From Polaromonas eurypsychrophila (GTDB taxonomy: Bacteria > Pseudomonadota > Gammaproteobacteria > Burkholderiales > Burkholderiaceae_C), in the NCBI RefSeq assembly GCF_014641715.1, contig NZ_BMIG01000001.1, positions 62,001 through 126,000 on the forward strand: 64,000 nucleotides of DNA. Reading direction: 5' to 3'. A program made the position numbers and the translations under genes. Under the pieces are notes generated by a model. That model saw only the letters and a program-made list of their open reading frames with translations. It was not told where the DNA came from and searched no databases. This document shows positions 31,246-38,333 of this stretch, piece by piece. Each line of letters begins with the position of its first letter. The first letter of the stretch is position 1.

Positions 31246-31338
31246 TTGTCATTGCGGGCTCGACCCGCAATCCATGCGGTTTTGACCAGACAGTGGGGTC
31301 ACATGGGTATGGATCCCGGATCAAGTCCGGGATGACAG
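31246..31338. repeat. Pair of inverted palindromic repeats (family C)
   Basis: TCATTGCGGGCTCGACCCGC AATCCATG at 31249-31276 and ATGGATCCCGGATCAAGTCC GGGATGAC at 31310-31337 face each other across about 33 bp. Each half is itself a palindrome, and the second is the reverse complement of the block at 23835-23862. Between cysM and the Nudix gene nothing else is visible. Confidence 0.75.
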
Positions 31339-31371
31339 ATTTGAAATTTGATGAGATGAGGATGCCATTCC

Positions 31372-31902
31372 ATGAGCCATGAATTCAAGTTTTGCCCCAA
31401 CTGCGCGACACCGCTGGCGATGGTCAGCCAGATGGAAGACGGCGGCGAGAAGGCGCGCCTGCGTTGCCCGGCCTGCGACTACACGCACTGGAACAACCCG
31501 GTGCCGGTGCTGGCTGCGGTGATCGAGCACCAGGGCAAGATCCTGCTGGCGCGCAACGCCGCCTGGACCGCCAAGATGTACGCGCTGATTACCGGCTTCA
31601 TGGAGGCCGGAGAAACGCCCGAAGGCGGCATCACGCGCGAGATCAAGGAAGAAACCAGCCTCGACGTCACCGACCTCCAATTGATCGGTGTCTACGACTT
31701 CCAGCGCATGAACCAGATCATCATTGCCTACAGTGCGGTCGGCCACGGCGAGGTCCGGCTGTCGCCCGAACTGGTCGACTACAAACTCTACGCCCACGAA
31801 GACGTCAAATGCTGGCCGGCCGGCACCGGTTATGCCATGGCCGACTTTCTGAAATCCAGAGGCTACTCGCCGCAGTTTGTCGAGTGGTCCAAACGCGATT
31901 AA
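31372..31902 (+). CDS. Nudix hydrolase with N-terminal zinc ribbon
   Basis: 176 residues from ATG 31372. A CPNC...CPAC zinc ribbon is at about residues 8-35 and a Nudix domain follows with the box GFMEAGETPEGGITREIKEE (about residues 75-94). The catalytic REIKEE core is intact, while the final conserved Gly of the box is Ser (ETSL). The domain order resembles NudC-type NADH or NAD-capped RNA pyrophosphatases, but the protein is shorter than NudC (about 257 residues). The substrate is therefore undecided. Confidence 0.88.
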   Translation: MSHEFKFCPNCATPLAMVSQMEDGGEKARLRCPACDYTHWNNPVPVLAAVIEHQGKILLARNAAWTAKMYALITGFMEAGETPEGGITREIKEETSLDVTDLQLIGVYDFQRMNQIIIAYSAVGHGEVRLSPELVDYKLYAHEDVKCWPAGTGYAMADFLKSRGYSPQFVEWSKRD

Positions 31903-31958
31903 AGCTGCTTGTTTGTTATGGGCTTCAGAACTGCGGCCTCCGGTTCCCGCCGTGGGGA

Positions 31959-32792
31959 TCAGTTCTTTTCGACAACGTCGGTTGCCAGGGCCTTGTCGAT
32001 AAATTCTCTTGAGCGCATGAATGCATCTGCGCGCGCTGCAGGATCGCTGCCCACCGTGAAATTGGTGCCCGGCCAGTTTCCGGTCGGCGTATTGAGGACG
32101 GTGAATGCGTGATGGGCGCCCGGATAGCCCACCAGTTCCACCTTGCCAGTTTGTGGTGCTGCAGATTGTTGCTCCGCCAGGTTGCGGCAGGTCCGGATCG
32201 GGTTCCAGTTGTCGGCCTCGCCATGAAGGATGAGTAGAGGGGCGTAGGCATCGTAAAGGCGATGCGGCAATTCATTGCAGATTGGATAAAACGCAACCGC
32301 GGCCGCAAAGCCCGGCTGGCCGTTCAATTTTTTCAGGGTGCTTTTTTGCAAGGCGAGGATGGGCGAGGCGCCGCCAAACCCCGTATAGGCGATACGCGAC
32401 GGGTCAATGTCGTTCCGTTTGGCGAGCATTTCGTAGGCACCCAGCACGTCGTTGAGCCGGTCGTTTTCGGAAACCTTCACGCCGGCCCCGGCTCCGCAGT
32501 CCTGATGCCGCCCGCGGCTTGAAAAGTGATCGATGACAAGCACGTTCAGTCGCTGGCTGCCGTTGATCCCCATGGCCTGGTAGCCGGGATTGAGCACTCC
32601 GCTGGCGTTGACTGTCCCCGCACAAGTGGGCGTCATGACAAGTGCAGACTTGCAGTTTTCAACAGCGCATTTGAAAAAATAGCCGTCTACGGCTTGTCGG
32701 GTGCGATGGGATTCAAAAACTACTTTTTCTTGCGCTATCGCCGCGTTAGCGGCAGTCAGAACAAGCAGGAGCATCATGCGCATCGAGGTCAT
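31959..32792 (-). CDS. Secreted alpha/beta-hydrolase fold (dienelactone hydrolase-like) protein, nucleophile missing
   Basis: 277 residues from ATG 32792, preceded by AAGGGAACAACA. The signal peptide MTSMRMMLLLVLTAANAAIA suggests export. The fold is suggested by NVLVIDHFSSRGR, DPSRIAYTGFGGASPILALQ, PLLILHGEADNWNP (acid) and GYPGAHHAF (histidine). The nucleophile elbow, normally GxSxG or GxCxG, reads GFGGAS, with glycine where the nucleophile should be. Several cysteines (CAVENC, CAGT, CGAG) could form periplasmic disulfides. Activity is uncertain. Confidence 0.78.
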   Translation of the reverse strand: MTSMRMMLLLVLTAANAAIAQEKVVFESHRTRQAVDGYFFKCAVENCKSALVMTPTCAGTVNASGVLNPGYQAMGINGSQRLNVLVIDHFSSRGRHQDCGAGAGVKVSENDRLNDVLGAYEMLAKRNDIDPSRIAYTGFGGASPILALQKSTLKKLNGQPGFAAAVAFYPICNELPHRLYDAYAPLLILHGEADNWNPIRTCRNLAEQQSAAPQTGKVELVGYPGAHHAFTVLNTPTGNWPGTNFTVGSDPAARADAFMRSREFIDKALATDVVEKN

Positions 32793-32996
32793 TGTTGTTC
32801 CCTTGTGGATTGAGAGTCATGGAGTCTGGCGCTACGCGTGACAAATTTTGCGTGCATCCCGGTCCCCATGAGCTTACAACTGTGGGCGGGTTTTCCGTGA
32901 GGTTCCGGTGAGCCGTCCAAAAATGTCCGTTGGCGAAAAACAGACCTGGATGTTGCATGTGGACGGGGCCCAGGCTGTTCCGCTAGAATTTGCCTT

Positions 32997-33094
32997 GCTC
33001 CGGGGTGCAGCCTTGCTGGTAACAGCAAGGGTGGCTGAGATGGTCAGAACCAAACCCGCGAACTTGAATCGGTTCATACCGACGTAAGGAGAGC
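32997..33094 (+). promoter_or_regulatory. TPP riboswitch (THI element)
   Basis: The conserved core of the thiamine pyrophosphate aptamer is readable in order. CTCC (32998-33001) and GGAG (33088-33091) form P1. CGGGGTGC is at 33001-33008. The optional P3a hairpin CTTGCTG-gtaa-CAGCAAG is at 33012-33029. GGCTGAGA is at 33033-33040 and ACCCGCGAACTTGAATC at 33054-33070. CGG-TTCATA-CCG is the P5 arm, followed by ACGTAAGGA. The consensus has ACCTGAnC where this has ACTTGAATC, a one-base change. A TAGAAT box at 32984-32989 is a possible -10. The aptamer lies 72 bases before the LuxE-like gene on the same strand. In the 374-bp gap from 32793, bases 32793-32980 show nothing else. Confidence 0.95.
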
Positions 33095-33124
33095 TGTCAG
33101 CAACCCGGTGCGGGGCTGTCACAT

Positions 33125-33158
33125 CTTTCGGAGCACTTGTTCAACAGGCAACCGAAAG
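33125..33158 (+). promoter_or_regulatory. Candidate translational expression platform of the TPP riboswitch
   Basis: CTTTCGG (33125-33131) can pair with CCGAAAG (33152-33158). The second arm contains GAAAG, the only Shine-Dalgarno-like sequence before the LuxE-like ATG at 33167 (8 bases away). Pairing would hide it. There is no U-run after the stem, so translational rather than transcriptional control is more likely. A second hairpin AGC..CCCG/CGGG.GCT sits at about 33098-33117. This is inference from base pairing only. Confidence 0.5.
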
Positions 33159-33166
33159 CGTGACGA

Positions 33167-34246
33167 ATGGCCCCCCCTGCGTTGATTGCTGATTTGCTGG
33201 CCTTCCTGGCCGACAACAACCCGTCCGGCGAGGCCTTCGACCGGCAGGCGCTTGCGCTGTTTGCGCACCAGTTCCAGCACAACCTGCCGTTTCAGCGTTT
33301 TTGCCAGCAGCGCGGTAAAACCCTGCGCACCGTCAGAAGCTGGCGTGACATTCCCGCCGTGCCGATCAGCGCCTTCAAGGCCCTCACCCTGAGCTGCATT
33401 CCGCCCGATCAGGCGGAACGAGTCTTCATGACCAGCGGCACCACGCAGGCCGAGGTCAAAGGCAAACACCACCACCCGTCGTTGGCTGTGTACGACGCGT
33501 CCATGATCTGCAATTTTGGCCAGCGCTTCATGGCCGGTGGCGGCCGTATCCGCATGGGCATTCTTTTTCCTGACGAAATACTGCTGCCAAACTCCTCACT
33601 GGCGCATTACCTCGCGCTGGCGGTGCGCGAGTTCGGCACCGACGCCAGCCACTGTCTGCTGACGCAGCAGGGGCTGGACACGGCGCGTGTGATCGTTGAG
33701 CTGGAGCGTGCGCAGCAGACCGGCGAGCCTTATGCGCTGCTCGGTGCCAGCTACAGCTTTGTGCATCTGCTCGACGAGTTGCAGCGTCTGGGAAAAACAT
33801 TTCACTTGCCTCCCGGTAGCCGCGTGCTCGACACCGGCGGCTTCAAGGGCCAGTCGCGCGAGTTGTCCATGACAGAGTTTTATGCGCAGCTCTCAGGCAC
33901 GCTGGGCATCAGTACCGACCAGTGCATCAACATGTACGGTATGACCGAACTGAGCACGCAGTTTTATGACGACGGCAATTCGACCCCGCCTTCGGTCAAG
34001 TCCGGCCCACATTGGATACGAACCCGCGTGGTCGAACCCTTGAGCGGTGAAGAGTTGCCGCGCGGCCAGCAGGGCATCCTCGCGCATTGCGATCTCGCGA
34101 ACTTCAACTCGGTCACCACCATCCTCACGGAAGACGTGGGTATCGCGGTGGACGGCGGCTTTTTGCTGCTGGGCCGCGCCCAGGGCAGTGCGGCCAAGGG
34201 CTGCTCGCTGGCGGTCGAGGAATTTTTGCAGGCGGCCGCGGCATGA
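33167..34246 (+). CDS. LuxE-like acyl-protein synthetase / carboxylate-activating enzyme
   Basis: 359 residues. LuxE (PF04443) activates a carboxylic acid with ATP to an acyl-adenylate and moves the acyl group to its own cysteine, for transfer to LuxC. Adenylate-forming features are seen: VFMTSGTTQAEVKGKHHHPS (about residues 87-106), INMYGMTELSTQFY, and FNSVTTILTEDVGI near the end. Cys346 in AAKGCSLAVEEFL near the C-terminus is in the place expected of the acyl-carrying cysteine. First gene behind a TPP riboswitch; its stop overlaps the LuxC-like start by 4 bases (ATGA). No luxD or luxAB is present, so bioluminescence is not its role. The substrate is unknown, and control by TPP points to a thiamine-related acid. 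Confidence 0.88.
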   Translation: MAPPALIADLLAFLADNNPSGEAFDRQALALFAHQFQHNLPFQRFCQQRGKTLRTVRSWRDIPAVPISAFKALTLSCIPPDQAERVFMTSGTTQAEVKGKHHHPSLAVYDASMICNFGQRFMAGGGRIRMGILFPDEILLPNSSLAHYLALAVREFGTDASHCLLTQQGLDTARVIVELERAQQTGEPYALLGASYSFVHLLDELQRLGKTFHLPPGSRVLDTGGFKGQSRELSMTEFYAQLSGTLGISTDQCINMYGMTELSTQFYDDGNSTPPSVKSGPHWIRTRVVEPLSGEELPRGQQGILAHCDLANFNSVTTILTEDVGIAVDGGFLLLGRAQGSAAKGCSLAVEEFLQAAAA

Positions 34247-35697
34247 CACTGCAGCGCGAAACCGCCGGCTATTTGCCGGGCCTGCGGGCCAATGAAGTCG
34301 CGTGGCAGACGCTGACCTTCAAGGGCCAGGCGGGCAGCGTCGAGGTGGCCGTGCCGGTGCTGACCGAAGCGCAGATCGTCGCGCTTTCGTTGCGTGTGCG
34401 CCGCGCCAGCCGCGGCTATTTGAAATCGCTGACGGTGGCGCAGATCGTGGACACCATCGACCAAGCCATTCACCGTCTGCTGGACCCGCAGGACCCGTGG
34501 CGGCGCAAGGCGGACGCGCTGTTGCCGCTCGTGACCGGTTACGACGCCGAGATGGTGCGCCTGGGCCTGAGCGGCTACCTCAAGACTTTCCGCAAGCCGC
34601 AGTTGCAACGTTTCCTTGCCGAAGATTTCGGCAACCCGCAACTGCTTGATGATTTTGTGCCGCGTATCAAGGGCGGTTTCTCCAAGGCCTTCGGCCCGGA
34701 TGTTGCGGTGCATGTCTGGGCCGGCAACGTGCCCGGCCTGTGCCTGTGGAGTTTGATCTCGGGCCTGCTGGTCAAGTCCGGCACCATCGGCAAGGTGGCG
34801 AGCGCCGAGCCGTTGCTGGCCGGTTGGTTCGCACAATTGCTGGTCGAGATCGATCCGGGTCTCGCCGACTGTCTGGCGGTGGTCTGGTGGAAGGGCGGCG
34901 ACGCGGCGCAGGAGACAGCGTTCTTCAGCAACGCCGATCTGGTGCTGGCTTATGGCGGGAATGCCGCGTTGGCCGATGTGCGGCGTCAGGTGCCAGTGAC
35001 CACACGTTTTCTGCCTTTCAGCCACAAGCTCAGTTTCGGCCTGGTTTCAAAAACTGCACTCGATGCGCGCAAGGCCTTGAAGACGGCTCAACAGGCGGCC
35101 TACGATGTGGTGCGTTACGACCAGCAGGGCTGTTATTCGCCGCATGTGTTTTACGTGGCGCGCGGCGGAAAAATCAGTCCCGATGAATTCTCGCGTTACC
35201 TCGCGCATGAGCTGTCGGCGCTTGAGAAGAAATACCCGCGGCGCGTATTGAGCCTGGGTGAAGCGGCCGATCTGGCGTCATGGCGCGGCGCCGAAGAAAT
35301 CCGCAGCTTGGCACCGGGTGGCCCGCAGGTGGCGGGCGAGGGCGACTGGACCGTGGTCTATAACGCCAGCCTGCAGGCACTGGCCCCCGGCGCGCTGAAC
35401 CGCAGCGTGCGTGTGGTCGCGGTTGATCAGCTCGCTGACGTGATACCGCTGCTCGCGCCGCACCGCGCTTTTTTGCAGACCGTCGGCGTCGCTGCAGCAC
35501 CGCGCGAACTGTTTGAAATTGCAGAGCAACTCGGCCGCGCCGGCGTCACACGCATCTGTGCGCTGGGTCAAATGACGTCGCCCGAGGCCGGCTGGCACCA
35601 CGACGGACGCTTCAGCCTGCTTGACATGGTTCAGATGGTGGACATCGACAGCTCGGCCGAAGCCGCGGCTGAAACCCTGGCACCTTATGTTGATTGA
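34243..35697 (+). CDS. LuxC-like acyl-CoA / acyl-protein reductase
   Basis: 484 residues from ATG 34243, overlapping the LuxE-like stop by 4 bases. The LuxC family (PF05893, aldehyde-dehydrogenase fold) reduces an enzyme-bound thioester to aldehyde with NADPH. Family features include HVWAGNVPGLCLWSLISGLL, VKSGTIGKVASAEPLLAGWF, FSNADLVLAYGGNAALADVR and the catalytic-cysteine motif YDQQGCYSPHVFYV (Cys297). With the LuxE-like protein it would form a two-part carboxylate reductase. Full length for the family; frames upstream of 34243 lie inside the LuxE-like gene. Confidence 0.9.
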   Translation: MTLQRETAGYLPGLRANEVAWQTLTFKGQAGSVEVAVPVLTEAQIVALSLRVRRASRGYLKSLTVAQIVDTIDQAIHRLLDPQDPWRRKADALLPLVTGYDAEMVRLGLSGYLKTFRKPQLQRFLAEDFGNPQLLDDFVPRIKGGFSKAFGPDVAVHVWAGNVPGLCLWSLISGLLVKSGTIGKVASAEPLLAGWFAQLLVEIDPGLADCLAVVWWKGGDAAQETAFFSNADLVLAYGGNAALADVRRQVPVTTRFLPFSHKLSFGLVSKTALDARKALKTAQQAAYDVVRYDQQGCYSPHVFYVARGGKISPDEFSRYLAHELSALEKKYPRRVLSLGEAADLASWRGAEEIRSLAPGGPQVAGEGDWTVVYNASLQALAPGALNRSVRVVAVDQLADVIPLLAPHRAFLQTVGVAAAPRELFEIAEQLGRAGVTRICALGQMTSPEAGWHHDGRFSLLDMVQMVDIDSSAEAAAETLAPYVD

Positions 35698-36451
35698 AGC
35701 ACAGGCCTTTCTCGACATGCGCGGGGTCAGCTACAGCTTCCCGGCCTACCCCCGGGTGGTAAACCAGGTGGACTGGCAGATAAGGCGCGGCGAGGTGCAC
35801 AGCCTGGTTGGCCGCAGCGGTTGCGGCAAGACCACCCTGCTCAAACTCGCGGCCGGCTTGTTGCTGCCCGACAGCGGCACGATCACAGTGGATGGCCAGG
35901 CCCTGCGTGAGCCGGGCAGCCAGCTCGGCTTCGTATTTCAGGCGCCGACCCTGCTCGAATGGAAAACCGTGCTAGACAACGTGCTGTTGCCGGTCGCGCT
36001 GCAGCGCACGCCGCTGCCAGCCGACCGTGCGCGTGCCGACGAACTGCTGGCGCTGATGGGCCTGTCCGGCCTGGGTCGGCGTTTCCCGACCGAGCTGTCG
36101 GGCGGGCAACAGAGCCGCGTCGCGATTGCGCGTGCCCTGCTGCTGGCGCCCACACTGCTGCTGCTCGACGAGCCCTTTGCTGCACTGGACGCGATCACGC
36201 GCGAAGAACTGCAGGACGACTTTCTGCGCATTTGCCGCCTGGCACAAACCACGGTGTTTTTTGTCACACACGACATTAGCGAAGCTGTTTACCTGGCCGA
36301 CCGCGTGGCCGTGATGGCCGAAGGAAAAATCACCGACGACCTCGTGGTGGATCTGTCCTGGCCGCGCCGGCGCGCGCTGCGTTATGGCGCGCCTTTCAAC
36401 GCGGTGTGCGCGCAAGTGCGTCATGCCATGGACAAGGTGGCAACATGCTGA
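35687..36451 (+). CDS. ABC transporter ATP-binding protein (ThiZ/SsuB/TauB-type)
   Basis: 254 residues from ATG 35687, overlapping the reductase gene by 11 bases. Walker A VGRSGCGKTTLLKLAAG, Q-loop LGFVFQAPTLLEWKTVLDNV, signature ELSGGQQSRVAIARALLLA, Walker B TLLLLDEPFAALDAITREEL and switch VFFVTHDISEAVYLADRVAV. The sequence type is that of nitrate/sulfonate/taurine/pyrimidine-precursor importers. Its place in a TPP-riboswitch operon supports a thiamine-precursor importer (ThiXYZ-like). Confidence 0.92.
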   Translation: MLIEAQAFLDMRGVSYSFPAYPRVVNQVDWQIRRGEVHSLVGRSGCGKTTLLKLAAGLLLPDSGTITVDGQALREPGSQLGFVFQAPTLLEWKTVLDNVLLPVALQRTPLPADRARADELLALMGLSGLGRRFPTELSGGQQSRVAIARALLLAPTLLLLDEPFAALDAITREELQDDFLRICRLAQTTVFFVTHDISEAVYLADRVAVMAEGKITDDLVVDLSWPRRRALRYGAPFNAVCAQVRHAMDKVATC

Positions 36452-37221
36452 GCCGGGCGGCATGGGGCCGGCTGGCCAGCCTGGGCCTGTTGGTGCTGAT
36501 CGTGCTGGGCTGGGAAGCCATGGCTCGCGGCTCGCGGGTATCGGCACTGGTGCTACCTGCGCCTTCGGTGATCTGGGAGGCGCTTTGGAGCGGGCTGCGC
36601 AGCGGCTACTTCTGGCCACATCTGATACACACGGCTTCCGAGCTGGTGCTGGGCTTGGCGCTTGGTAGCGCCGCCGGTTTTCTGGGCGGCATCTTGCTGG
36701 GCGAATCGGCCTTTTTGCGCCGCCTGCTGTTTCCCTATGTGCTGGTCAGCCAGGTCGTGCCCAAACTCGCGCTGGCCCCGCTGTTCATTGTCTGGTTCGG
36801 CTTTGGCATGACATCGGCCGTGGTAATCACTGCGCTGATCTGCTTTTTCCCGCTGATGGAAAACACGCTGACCGGGCTGCAACAGGTCGAGCCGCGCAAG
36901 CTGGAGCTGTTTCGCATGTTGGGCGCGACACCGGTGCAGACCCTGCTGCGCCTGAAAATTCCCTCGGGCCTGCCGGTCATCATGGCCGGCTTTCGCGTGG
37001 CCGTGGTGCTGGCGCTGGTGGGGGCCGTGGTCGGCGAGTTCATAGGTGGCAGCAAGGGGCTGGGCGCGCTGATCATTGCCTCGCAGGGAATGATGGACAC
37101 GCCACTGATGTTCGCCGTGCTGCTGCTCATCACTGTGCTGGGACTGGTGATGTATCAGTTGGCCATAGGCCTGGAGCGTCTGCTGCTCTGGCCGCATTTA
37201 AAAGAAACGACAAAGGACTAA
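36445..37221 (+). CDS. ABC transporter permease (ThiX/SsuC-type)
   Basis: 258 residues from ATG 36445, overlapping the ATPase gene by 7 bases. Six hydrophobic segments are seen, starting LASLGLLVLIVLGWEAMARG. The cytosolic EAA loop reads EPRKLELFRMLGATPVQTLLRLKIPSGLPV, in two parts EPRKLELFRMLGATPVQT and LLRLKIPSGLPV. LGALIIASQGMMDTPLMFAV is typical of the SsuC/TauC/ThiX group. It forms the channel of the importer with the ATPase and the binding protein. Confidence 0.92.
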   Translation: MLSRAAWGRLASLGLLVLIVLGWEAMARGSRVSALVLPAPSVIWEALWSGLRSGYFWPHLIHTASELVLGLALGSAAGFLGGILLGESAFLRRLLFPYVLVSQVVPKLALAPLFIVWFGFGMTSAVVITALICFFPLMENTLTGLQQVEPRKLELFRMLGATPVQTLLRLKIPSGLPVIMAGFRVAVVLALVGAVVGEFIGGSKGLGALIIASQGMMDTPLMFAVLLLITVLGLVMYQLAIGLERLLLWPHLKETTKD

Positions 37222-37223
37222 GC

Positions 37224-38207
37224 ATGCAAAACTTCACTTCCCTTCTTCGCGGTCTGGCCGCTGCGGCCCTGCTTGCGGGCAGCCTGGCACATGCCGCCGA
37301 CAAGGTGGTGGTGGCCGGCTGGAGCCAGCCGATCACCGAGATCACCAACCTGCTGGTCGAGGAAGACAAGGGCTTCTTCAAGGCGCGTGGTATCGATCTC
37401 GGCTACGTTCCGGGCGCTGGCGGAGGCGATGCCATCCGCAACATGCTGACCGGTCAGGCCACGGTGGCCTTCACCGACCCGGGCTCCTTCTTCGCGGCGC
37501 TCGACAAGGGCGAAAAGCTGCGCGCCATTTACGACATCTATCCGCAAAATGTATTCAATGTGGTTGCGCTCAAATCCAGTGGCATCACCCGACCTTCTGA
37601 CCTCAAGGGCAAGAAGATAGGCGTCTACAGCCTGTCCAGCGGCACCCGGCAAAACCTGCTGGTGCTGCTGCAGCAGGCCGGCCTCACCGAAGCCGATGTC
37701 ACCATTGTGGTCACCGGACTGCTGAACTTCGCGCCGCTGATGCAGGGCCAGGTCGATGCAACTGCCGCGACTGACACCGGCCTGCTGGTCGGCCGCTCAA
37801 GGGGACTGGCCGATGTCAACGTGATGGCCGTGCGTGAGTACCTGAATATTTCGAGCGACATGTTTGTCGTCACCGAAGCCACCTACCAGACCAAGAAGGA
37901 CGTGCTCAAACGCTTTCTCGCCGCTTACCGCGACAGCATGGCCTGGATGATTGCCAACCCCGATGAGGCCGCCGCGCTGGCGGTCAAACGCGCGATCGAC
38001 GGCAAGAACCCGGCCGTCAACCGCGAGATCATTAATCTGCGCAATGCCTCCAGCGTGTCGGCCGTCACGCAGGCACGCGGCCTGGGCGCCCTCGACATGG
38101 CCATGTTCCAGAAAGCCGCAGACAGCTACAAAAAACTCGGCATGATCCAGCGCGAGATCAAGGCCTCGGATGTGGTCATGCAGGACCTGCTGCCACCGAA
38201 ACAATAG
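37224..38207 (+). CDS. ABC transporter substrate-binding protein, NMT1/THI5-like (ThiY-type)
   Basis: 327 residues, ATG 2 bases after the permease stop. The signal peptide ends at LAHAADK, with no lipobox, so it is a free periplasmic protein. NMT1/THI5-like (PF09084) features: NLLVEEDKGFFKARGIDLGY, GGGDAIRNMLTGQATVAFTD, KGKKIGVYSLSSGTRQNLLV and LKRFLAAYRDSMAWMIANPD. The family includes ThiY, which binds a formylated aminopyrimidine thiamine precursor. The TPP riboswitch makes a thiamine-related ligand likely, but the binding residues cannot be compared here. Confidence 0.9.
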   Translation: MQNFTSLLRGLAAAALLAGSLAHAADKVVVAGWSQPITEITNLLVEEDKGFFKARGIDLGYVPGAGGGDAIRNMLTGQATVAFTDPGSFFAALDKGEKLRAIYDIYPQNVFNVVALKSSGITRPSDLKGKKIGVYSLSSGTRQNLLVLLQQAGLTEADVTIVVTGLLNFAPLMQGQVDATAATDTGLLVGRSRGLADVNVMAVREYLNISSDMFVVTEATYQTKKDVLKRFLAAYRDSMAWMIANPDEAAALAVKRAIDGKNPAVNREIINLRNASSVSAVTQARGLGALDMAMFQKAADSYKKLGMIQREIKASDVVMQDLLPPKQ

Positions 38208-38237
38208 ACTTCCATAACCCATGACGGTCAACTCACT

Positions 38238-38290
38238 GCCGTTCGCCCTGAGCTTGTCGAAGGGCTTCGACAGGCTCAGCCCGAACGGTG
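38238..38290. repeat. REP-like palindrome (family D)
   Basis: GCCGTTCGCCCTGAGCTTGT CGAAGGGC TTCGACAGGCTCAGCCCGAA CGG is a nearly perfect inverted repeat, a sequence type common between genes in many Proteobacteria. It lies in the 126-bp gap between the binding-protein gene and the SDR gene and may stabilise or end the upstream message. Confidence 0.8.
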
Positions 38291-38333
38291 GGGGCGTCAT
38301 GAATTGTGAAACCATTCATAAGGAAGACCCATC

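Noticed and set aside
32953-32989. TTGCAT (32953) with TAGAAT (32984) as a full promoter for the TPP operon
   Set aside because: The spacing is 25 bp, too long for sigma-70; only the -10-like box is mentioned as a possibility.
33167-35697. Bioluminescence or long-chain aldehyde system (lux)
   Set aside because: LuxE- and LuxC-like genes are present but there is no luciferase (luxAB) or acyltransferase (luxD), and the control element is a TPP riboswitch with a thiamine-type importer.
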